Assembly (NCBI GenBank): GCA_033782935.1
Contig: JAWQEG010000283.1
Coordinates: 3,556,967-3,620,966 of the forward strand
Reading direction: 5' to 3'
Length of the DNA stretch: 64,000 bases
Source: Petrolisthes cinctipes
Taxonomy: Eukaryota > Arthropoda > Malacostraca > Decapoda > Porcellanidae
Shown: one piece after another, positions 56,150 to 64,000 of the stretch
Layout: each line of letters starts with the position of its first letter
How positions within the stretch are numbered: the first letter of the stretch is position 1
Program-made: the position numbers and the translations under genes
Notes under the pieces: generated by a model
Databases searched by the model: none
What the model was told of the DNA's origin: nothing
Seen by the model: only the letters and a program-made list of their open reading frames with translations

Positions 56150-57535
56150 TACTTTGCTATAAGAGCAGAATTTCGTTTAGTTTCACCGGGAAACTCCGAG
56201 AAAATTCCCCACAGCAGCAACCTTACCGTCCCCTTAACAAAATTGCAAAAGGTTACCTAAACGGTCACTCTGCTAAGGTCTTTCGTGCCAATCTAAATCA
56301 GCCTAAGTGTGCTGGTAACCATAACATGAAGAATTGTACGTCTACTGAGAAGAAGTGTATAAACTGTATGAGGTTTAAGATAACTGATTTAAAGCATGTG
56401 GCAAATGATGTGAAGTATTGTATAGTTATGCAAGAGAAGCTTCAGAAAATCACAAACGTAACACAGAAAACAGATACTGAATAGCACAGACTTAAACATT
56501 CTAAGAGGTGGTTTTTTCAATGCACAATCTGTGGGAAATAAAACATGGGATATTTATGATTTAATTAATGATGATAATTTTGATATCCTGGCGTTGGTGG
56601 AGACATGACTGAGTAGTTATAACAAAGCTAAGAATCGAGAAATGATACCTGTGATGCATACTTTCTTGCATGTGCCAAGGCAAGGCAGGAGAGGTGGTGG
56701 AGTGGGGCTATTTGTTTATAATATTTAAAAAAAGTAAAAATGGATAAGGTGGAGCCATGGAATAGCTTTGAGCATATGCAGGTCTGTTGCGAGATGGGTG
56801 GACGGAAATTTTTTTTCATATATAGTGGTGTATAGGCCACCAAGTGCTAACGCTGTTACATTTCTTACTGAGTTTAGACTGTATCTTGAGAAGGTGGATT
56901 CAGTAAGTAGAAATGTGTTTTAAATTGGGTGACTTTAACCTGTGAGTGGATGATACTGATAACCATTATGCTGTTGTATTCATAGAGATGATGAATGGTT
57001 CTGACTTTGTAAATAAAGTGACTAAGGCCACGTCCAGTACGAGACATATGCTGGATCTGGTTTTTGTGATGAGACACTCTGCTACAAAATGTTTGTGTGG
57101 ATGAAGTATGTAGCATTTCTCCAATTCACAAGTTGGTACGATTTGAAATTCCCTTTGAGAGAGAGAGGGCGCAAAGGAAATGTATCAGTTTTAGAGTTTA
57201 AAATAATTTTGAACTCAAAACATTTATTGACAGTGTGATACGGAGGTTGGAGATGGAGATGCAAAATAGCTGTGAACATGATATGACTGAGGCGGGAAAT
57301 TGTATGCGATGAGTATTGATTTTGTGTAATCATATTTCTAATGAGGAATACAAGGTTGTGTGTCCTGTGAATAAAAAGGAAATTATTGTGAAAGATCAGG
57401 CACCATATTTTAATGCTGAAATATCACGAGCAAGGACAAGGAAGAAAAAAGATAGAATTTGACTTAGACTACGCGCTAATATTGTTAGAAGAGATTATCA
57501 ACATGCAAGGAAATAAGGAAACAGACTCATAGTAC
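56150..57535 (+). mobile_element. LINE fragment: ORF1 knuckle and APE endonuclease region
   Basis: 56150-56484 encodes a zinc-knuckle segment (KCAGNHNMKNCTSTEKKCIN, then CMRFKITDLKHVANDVKYC) typical of LINE ORF1/Gag, though the first Cys of the leading knuckle is lost. Overlapping it in another frame, endonuclease blocks follow: FNAQSVGNKTWDIYDLIND, FDILALVET (the catalytic E-T motif; the next Trp codon is TGA), GGGVGLFVYN, GDFNL, and ATSSTRHMLDLVFVM (S/T-x-x-x-x-L-D-x-V-F end block). 57370-57510 gives VKDQAPYFNAEISRARTRKK, the usual linker after the endonuclease. The RT is missing. Many stops. Confidence 0.75.
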
Positions 57536-57690
57536 GTACGTATCTTTTCATCCAAGAATAAGTTTAATTTTTAATACACCCTCAAACTTGCTATGATCAT
57601 ATATATTCGTCGCTCGATTAGTTTCTATTAGTTTGCAATGACGAATTTAGTGACGAAACACGTACGTATCTTTTCGTTCAAGAATAAGAC
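57535..57690. repeat. Direct repeat of about 28 bp, 127 bp apart
   Basis: 'cgtacgtatcttttcatcca' + 'agaataag' near 57535 recurs with one or two changes near 57662. The segment between them is not coding. Confidence 0.7.
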
Positions 57691-57809
57691 TTAGTTTCAT
57701 AAATAATCCCTCCCCCCTCAACGCATTACAAATACGAGTAATACAATTATATATCTATAAATGTGTTGTGAGATGAAAGGGGACAATGGTGTGGTTATGA
57801 GTCCATTAC

Positions 57810-59490
57810 ACTGAGTACCGTACACCACCAACACCATCACTACCATTACACTGAGTACACCACCAACACCAACACTACCATTACACTGAGTACACCACCA
57901 ACACCATTACACTGAGTACACTAGCAACACATCACTACCATTACAGTGAGTACACCACCAACACCATTACTACCATTACACTGAGTACCGTACACAACCA
58001 ACACCAACACTACCATTACACTGAGTACACTACCAACACCAACACTACCATTACACTGAGTACACCACCAACACCATTACTACCATTACACTGAGTACAC
58101 CACCAACACCATTACTACCATTACACTGAGTACACCACCAGCACCATCACTACCATTACACTGAGTACACCACCAACACCATTACTACCATCACCATTAC
58201 TACCATCACCATTACTACCATCACCACCAACACCATCACTACTATCACCACCAACACCATCACTACCATCAACACCATCACTACCATCACTACCATCACC
58301 ACCAACACCATCACCACCATCACCATCACTACCATCACCACCAACACCATCACCACCAACACCATCACCACCAACACCATCACTACCAACACCATCACTA
58401 CTATTACCACCAACACCATCACTACCATCACCACCAAAACCATCACCACCAACACCATCACTACCATCACCATCACCACCATCACTACCATTACCACCAA
58501 CACCATCATTACCATCACCACCAACACCATGACTACCATCACAACCAACACCATCACCACTGAGTACACTAGCAACACATCACTACCATTACACTGAGTA
58601 CACCACCAACACCAACACTACCATTACACTGAGTACACTACCAACACCAACACTACCACTACACTGAGTACACCACCAACACCATTACTACCATTACACT
58701 GAGTACACCACCAACACCATCACTACCATTACACTGAGTACACCACCAACACCATTACTACCATTACACTGAGTACACCACCAACACCATTACTACCATT
58801 ACACTGAGTACACCACCAACACCATTACTACCATTACACTGAGTACACCACCAACACCATTACTACCATTACACTGAGTACACCACCAACACCATTACTA
58901 CCATTACACTGAGTACACCACCAGCACCATCACTACCATTACACTGAGTACACCACCAACACCATTACTACCATCACCATTACTACCAACACCATCACTA
59001 CCATCAACACCATCACTACCATCACTACCATCACCACCAACACCATCACCACCAACACCATCACTACCATCACCACCAACACCATCACCACCATCACCAT
59101 CACTACCATCACCACCAACACCATCACCACCAACACCATCACCACCAACACCACTATCATCACCACCAACACCATCACTACTATTACCACCAACACCATC
59201 ACTACCATCACCACCAAAACCATCACCACCAACACCATCACTACCATCACCATCACCACCATCACTACCATTACCACCAACACCATCACTACCATCACCA
59301 CCAACACCATCACTACCATCACAACCAACACCATCACCACCAACACCATCACCACCAACACCATCACCATCACTACCATCACCACCAACACCATCACTAC
59401 TATCACCACCAACACCATCACCACCATCACTACCATCACCACCAACACCATCACTACTATCACCACCAACACCATCACTACTATCACCAT
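57810..59490. repeat. Compound minisatellite with a higher-order period of about 780 bp
   Basis: Two unit types alternate. One is a 35-bp unit ('taccattacactgagtacac' + 'caccaacaccattac'). The other is an ACC/ATC-type trinucleotide field. Each block of 35-bp units is followed by a trinucleotide field (58185-58560 and 58965-59490). Landmarks 'ccagcaccatcactacca' (58139 and 58921) and 'caccaccaaaaccatcacca' (58431 and 59209) repeat at about 780 bp. The long Val/Met-rich frames on minus are artefacts of the trinucleotide field. Confidence 0.93.
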
Positions 59491-59517
59491 CATCACCACA
59501 ACCCCCACCCTCCTCTT

Positions 59518-59652
59518 TCCTCCACCCCTACCATCACCACCCCTTCCCTCATCACCTCCTCCCCCACCGTCACCACCCCTTCCCTCATCACCCCCACCAT
59601 CACCACCCCTTCCTTCATCACCCCCACCATCACCACCCCTCCTGCACCCCTC
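59518..59652. repeat. C-rich short tandem repeat, about 33-bp unit
   Basis: Units of 'ccaccatcaccaccccttcc' followed by 'ctcatcaccc' or a close variant, four copies, directly following the larger minisatellite. Confidence 0.85.
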
Positions 59653-59670
59653 CTTCCTCCCTTTTTATAA

Positions 59671-59731
59671 TTAAGGGACCCTGTGATGTAGTCAGAAATT
59701 GGAGGTAAATGAGTCCTTCAAATATTGCCAC

Positions 59732-59771
<40 letters not shown>

Positions 59772-59851
59772 TATGGAAGAAGTTTGTGTCGTGGCATGGT
59801 CAGGAGGAATCAGAAGCCTCCAATTTTCATACACGATCACAGGGTCCTTAA
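59671..59851. mobile_element. TTAA-flanked MITE, copy 2
   Basis: TTAA at 59671-59674 and 59848-59851. TIRs GGGACCCTGTGAT (left) and GGACCCTGTGATCG (right, inverted). The interior is itself largely palindromic ('attggagg' ... 'cctccaat', 'ccacgacaca' ... 'tgtgtcgtgg') around a central (CA)n of about 16 units. Same family as 4332-4500 and 63839 onward. Confidence 0.83.
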
Positions 59852-59872
59852 GGGAGTAATAGACTTGTGGTA

Positions 59873-60465
59873 GACTGTAGACTGGAGATTAATTAAGGGG
59901 AAGACTGTGGTAGACTGTAGATTAAGGGGAAGACTGTGGTAAACTGTAGACTGGAGATTAAGGGGAAGATTGTGGTAGACTGGAGATTAAGGGGAAGACT
60001 GTGTAGACTGGAGATTAAGGGGAAGACTGTGGTAGACTGGAGATTAAGGTGAAGACTGTGGTAGACTGTAGAGTGGAGATTAATTAAGGGGAAGATTGTG
60101 GTAGACTGTAGACTGGAGATTATGGGGAAGACTGTGGTAGACTGTAAACTGGAGATTAAGGGGAAGACTGAGGTAGACTGTAGACTGGAGATTAAGGGGA
60201 AGACTGTGGTAGACTGTAGACTGGAGATTAAAGGGAAGACTGTGGTAGACTGTTGACTGGAGATTAAGGGGAAGACTGAGGTAGACTGTAGACTGAAGAT
60301 TAATTAAAGGGATGACTGTGGTAGACTGTAGAGTGGAGATTAAGGGGAAGACTGTGGTAGACTGTAGACTGAAGATTAAAGGGAAGACTGTGGTAGACTG
60401 TAGACTGGAGATTAATTAAGGGGAAGACTGTGGTAGACTGTAGACTGAAGATTAAGGGGAAGGGA
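59873..60465. repeat. 36-bp minisatellite, about 17 imperfect units
   Basis: Unit 'ggggaagactgtggtagact' + 'gtagactggagattaa'. Some units lack the internal 'gtagact' and some gain 'attaatt'. Immediately right of the TTAA MITE. Confidence 0.93.
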
Positions 60466-60582
60466 AAGCACAATGTTGGTAGTAAATCTGAAGCAACTAA
60501 ATCCTCCAAAACTATTCCAGGCAACCACAGGTCACCATATACGTTTTAACACACACCCTCTCCCTCTGGCCTTTAAACACAT

Positions 60583-60620
60583 ACACACACACACACACAC
60601 ACACACTCTCTCTCTCTGGA
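60583..60620. repeat. (CA)n/(CT)n compound microsatellite
   Basis: CA run followed by CT run. Similar CA/CT compound runs with 'ggcctttaaacac' between them recur at 61495-61575 and, inverted, at 62690-62960, suggesting one dispersed satellite family. Confidence 0.88.
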
Positions 60621-60899
60621 TTTTAAACCTTGAAGGCATATAGGCTAGGGTTGAACCCACTTTGTATAACATATCGTGAGTGTGACAGACTAATTTTTTG
60701 AAAAATAAAAAACACATGTTGCATCAATCTTTAATGAACTTGTGGTCATGAAATTAAAGTTTAACCTTTAAACTTTACTTACAATCACTTAATAGATTCA
60801 TTGAAGAAAAAAAATCTGTTAGGGGAGACTGAAGTAAGTAACTAAAAAACCCATAATATTTTATACAACTGAACATTAAATTCCCTGTCTCACCCAATT

Positions 60900-61470
60900 A
60901 TAGGAATTATATTTTGTAATTTGCCACACTTGTTCTTGGGTTCTGCGTTGACCAGCTGGAGGTGTCCCACACATCTTGCCCTCCTACTTACTGTGGGAAG
61001 ACACCGTGAAAAATGCCTTAATTTTTTATGTATAAAATTGACTTCTTTGCTATACAAATTTTTATGAGTTTATGGTATTCTGTAAATACACAAAAATTAC
61101 TTTGTAAACTTCCTTTGACACAAAACTATGATTTTCAGATTCATAAATCGCAGACATCTGATCAGTGCGTCCACTACACTCTTTGTTGAATTGTAAAATT
61201 CAACTATTTCCAGTTTCCCTGACTCTCCATGTTTTGGCTGTGGGTGCATGGACGACAGGAAGAGCACAGTCTTCTTTTTTGTTGTGGAAGGAACATAAGA
61301 CACTAGAGTAAGGGTCTCGGTGAACAGGAAGGCACTTGAGCTCAGCTCTTGGGACTCCTTGTCTTTCATGTTGGCTGGGACTTCCTTTTTGTTACCCCTA
61401 ATGGTTCCGACAAGTTTCAGCCCACAGTTGTCATAAAGGTCAGTTGCAAGGGGCACTGACGTAAACCAAT
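60900..61470 (-). pseudogene. piggyBac-type transposase C-terminal fragment
   Basis: The minus-strand frame from about 61470 reads FTSVPLATDLYDNCGLKLVG, then TIRGNKKEVP, FLFTETLTLVSYVP and FLSSMHPQPKHGESGK, followed by IVEFYNSTKSVVDAL. This matches the DDE_Tnp_1_7 (piggyBac/PGBD) order: N-x-F-T-S-x-P-L-A, G-T-I-R-x-N-K, L-V-S-Y-V-P, then the K-P-x-I-x-x-Y-N-x-T-K-x-x-V-D block with the catalytic Asp. Past a stop at 61097, complement sequence near 60905-61010 still shows RARCVGHLQLVNAEPKNKCG, a remnant of the C-terminal Cys-rich finger. N-terminal half and the first Asp are missing. It lies between two TTAA MITEs. Confidence 0.78.
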
Positions 61471-61633
61471 TAAACCAATTAAACACCCACAGATACACAC
61501 ACACTCTCTCTTTAAACACACACACACAAACACTCTCTCTCTCGGTCCTTTAAACACACACACACACACACACAAATTAAGTTGGGACCCACTTGTTAAC
61601 TCATTCATCTCCTCATCAACTTACCGTTTACAT

Positions 61634-62325
61634 ATGTTAAGAACTCTCAAGAAATTAGGAGTTCCAAGCAACGACCTAGTACAACTTTATAAAACATTTA
61701 TTTTACCCAAGCTATGCTATGCCTCCCCTGTTTGGTCCTCTTCCTTAATTATTACACACAAAAATAAGTTTGAGAAAATACAGAAGAGAGCTTTAAAAAT
61801 AATCCTTGGCCCTAACTTTACTAGCTACCTTGATGCACTCAACCTATTGAACCTGCGATCTGTGTCGGACCTCCACCAGCTACAATTACAGCAGTTTGGA
61901 ACCAAACTACTCAACAACCCAAGATACCGTCACTTTCTGCCCCCTGACGCTCCACCACCACAACGAGCAGCCCGCCACCACAACAAGCTTGTCCCTATAC
62001 CAGCCCCCAGGACCGACCGCTACAAGAAAAGCTCTATTCCAACTATTGTTAAATATATTAATTCGTAATCAACTTACTGTTCCATCAATTGTAAAATTCA
62101 TGTTCTAAAGTGTAAACTCCATAAAGATTACATTTTACTGTTCCCGACTTCATAATTTTAAGCCACTATGTTTATGACCCCTATCTGACGTAATTTTAAA
62201 CTTTACCGCAGGAGTTGTGTCGTCTTAAGTTTTGTATATATTCTAGATCTTTATGCTTCTTATTTTATCCATCTTTAATGTATATTTTCAGCCTTTTGGC
62301 TGCCGCCTGTATTAATAAACCGTTA

Positions 62326-62374
<49 letters not shown>
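61634..62374 (+). mobile_element. 3' end of a LINE with (TTA)n tail
   Basis: Open 61634-62068, encoding the last part of a non-LTR RT: LYKTFILPKLCYASPVWSSS, KIQKRALKIILGPNFTSYLD, LNLRSVSDLHQLQLQQFGTK, ending in basic tail sequence (KSSIPTIVKYINS). A 3' UTR of about 260 bp closes in a (TTA)n microsatellite (62326-62374), as CR1/L2/jockey-type LINEs often do. The catalytic RT core is absent: the copy is heavily 5'-truncated, and the sequence left of 61610 is satellite. Confidence 0.8.
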
Positions 62375-62375
<1 letters not shown>

Positions 62376-62518
62376 ACTCTCTCTCTCTGACCTTTAAACA
62401 CACACACACACATCATGTTTCCTAGCATACTTTGGAGGTACTCAAAGGGCTCCAATGTATACTATATCCATTTGGTACTCATTCATAAACCCAGACACTG
62501 TAATGTTGACACCCTGGA

Positions 62519-62552
62519 GAGAGAGAGAGGAGAGAGGAGAGGAGGAGAGAGG

Positions 62553-62599
<47 letters not shown>

Positions 62600-62629
62600 T
62601 GTGTGTATGTGTGTGTGTGTGTTTTTAGG

Positions 62630-62667
<38 letters not shown>

Positions 62668-62962
62668 GTTTGAGTGTGTGTGTGTGTTAAAAGAGAGAGA
62701 GAGAAAGTGTGTGTGTGTGTTTAAATGCCTTAGAGTGTGTGTGTGTGTGTGTGTATTTAAAGGCCAGAGAGAGTGTGTATGTATGTGTGTGTTTAAGGGA
62801 GAGAGAGAGAGTGTGTGTTTGTGTGTGTGTGTTTAAAGGCCAGAGAGAGAGAAAGTGTGTGTGTGTGTGTTTAAAGGCCAGAGAGGAGTGAGTGTGTGTG
62901 TGTTTAAAAGGCCAGAGAGAGAGAGAGAGAGAGTGTGTGTGTGTTTAAACGTAAATTCCCTA
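62519..62962. repeat. (GA)n/(GT)n compound satellite with a 'tttaaaggccagag' motif
   Basis: Alternating GA and GT runs separated every 40-60 bp by 'gtttaaaggccagagag' or 'gtttaagggagag'. It is the complement of the CA/CT pattern at 60545-60620 and 61495-61575. The Cys/Val- and Arg/Glu-rich frames are artefacts. Confidence 0.93.
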
Positions 62963-63034
62963 TCACGACACACACACACTTTCATTTCCCCCTCTCTCTC
63001 TCTCACACACAGACTGATGACACTTATTTAAACA

Positions 63035-63730
63035 GATTGCCAACACCACCATTACCACTACCATTAAATCATTTGCTAATAACACTAACCACTAAAACTA
63101 CCCACCGTACCATTACCATTATTACTAACACCTAACCACTACCACTAGGCCATACCACTACCATTAAAACTACTATTACTATCAGTACTACTCACTATCA
63201 CTAACATCATTATTACTATCACTACCACTATTACTACCACTACCACCTCCACTACCATCATTACTACCACTAACCACCTAACACTATTAGTACCACTACC
63301 ATCATTACTACCACTAACCACTAACACTATTACTACCACTACCACTACCACTACCTCATTACTACACTAACCACTAACACTATTACCACTACTACTACCA
63401 CTACCTATCAATCACTGCCACTTCCACTATCACTACCATCATCACTACCACTACTACTACCACTACCCCACCTCCATCAGTACTACCCACTAACCACGAA
63501 CCACTAACACTATTACTACCACTACCACTAGGCTTACCACTACCACTACTATCATTACTACCACTACCACCATCACTACCAATACCACTACTACTAACCA
63601 CTACCACTACCACTCCTAATACCACTACCACTATTACTACCACTACCACTATCACTACTACCTAACTCTATTACTACCGACCTGCCACTAACCACTTTTA
63701 CTACCTCACTACCAATGCCACTATCACTGA
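63035..63730. repeat. ACT/ACC trinucleotide low-complexity field
   Basis: Imperfect 'actaccactaccattact' repeats with a recurring 'cactaaccactaacactatt' phrase (about 63310, 63365, 63490). It resembles the trinucleotide field at 58185-59490 but has ACT predominating. Confidence 0.88.
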
Positions 63731-63764
63731 CCCACTAACCACTTACAAACTATCAGCACTTTAA

Positions 63765-63838
63765 ACATTACACACACACACTCTCTCTCTCTCTCTCCTC
63801 TCTCTCATCTCTCTTCTCTCTCTCTCTCTCTCTCTCCT
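63765..63838. repeat. (CA)n/(CT)n microsatellite
   Basis: Short CA run passing into an imperfect CT run up to the edge of the MITE copy. Confidence 0.92.
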
Positions 63839-64000
63839 CTAGGACCCTGTGATCGTGTATGAAATTTAGATCAAGGCTTATGATTCCTCCTGACTATGCC
63901 ACGAAACAAGCTCCTTCCATATAGATGTGTGTGTGTGTGTGTGTGTCAATATTTAAAGTACTCATTTACCTTCAATTTTCCGACTATGTATGTACAGCCA
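63839..64000. mobile_element. TTAA-type MITE, copy 3 (inverted, cut by the window end)
   Basis: Starts CTAGGACCCTGTGATCG (TTAA decayed to CTAG) and runs through 'attcctcctgactatgccac' and a (GT)n run, the inverted arrangement of copy 2. The far end lies beyond the window. Confidence 0.75.

Noticed and set aside
58156..59508. Val/Met-rich membrane-like proteins of 140-189 residues
   Set aside because: They are translations of the ATC/ACC trinucleotide field on the minus strand with no start context or domains.

Overview
The window is eukaryotic and repeat-dominated. It has no bacterial-style operons. It has spliced-looking exons, GT/AG introns inside transposons, C2H2 and THAP zinc fingers, non-LTR and LTR retrotransposons, hAT, P-like and piggyBac DNA transposons, tRNA-headed SINEs, and very many micro- and minisatellites. 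TTAGG-type units inside the repeats, an MADF-like exon and the transposon mix point to an arthropod. The satellite load suggests a crustacean, perhaps a decapod, but that is inference.

Layout. 1-8 kb: microsatellites, a GT-rich minisatellite, an MADF-like exon fragment (minus strand, 1187-1325), a secreted discoidin-like (F5/8 type C) protein gene (3508-4305) and a TTAA-flanked MITE just downstream of it. 8.1-15.4 kb: a degenerate Ty3/gypsy element with both LTRs, gag, a broken pol (RT split by a SINE, then RNase H and integrase) and a polypurine tract. 15.4-18.2 kb: a LINE broken by two LTR-like insertions. 18.3-21.5 kb: a hAT transposon with a BED finger, a recognisable intron and a broken transposase. 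21.5-25.6 kb: a MITE with an exact 8-bp target duplication, then nested copies of a second MITE family whose core is a 24-bp minisatellite, then a 40-bp tandem array. 27.4-32.8 kb: a second hAT copy (inverted), a minus-strand LINE with a SINE inside it, and LTR-like sequence. 32.3-36.0 kb: one arm of an inverted duplication carrying a P-like element with a THAP fragment and a SINE, followed by a minus-strand C2H2 zinc-finger gene.

40.8-47.1 kb is largely an inverted, rearranged copy of 21.9-25.6 kb. Into it has inserted a 2,029-bp P-element-like transposon (42947-44975) with long terminal inverted repeats, a THAP first exon with a good splice donor, and an 8-bp target duplication confirmed by an empty site elsewhere in the window. 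47.1-49.4 kb: an R2/R4-type LINE with a C-terminal restriction-like endonuclease. 49.5-52.3 kb: the second arm of the 32-36 kb inverted duplication. 52.9-57.5 kb: solo-LTR-like pieces, a perfect 22-bp hairpin, a Penelope-like inverted structure with a hammerhead-like core, and a LINE ORF1/endonuclease fragment. 57.8-64 kb: large minisatellites, two more TTAA MITEs, a piggyBac transposase fragment and the 3' end of another LINE.

The only likely host genes are the discoidin-like protein, the C2H2 protein (its last finger is broken) and possibly the MADF exon. Everything else is transposon or satellite. The most informative feature is that duplicated copies supply pre-insertion sites, which fix the ends and target duplications of several element families from sequence alone.
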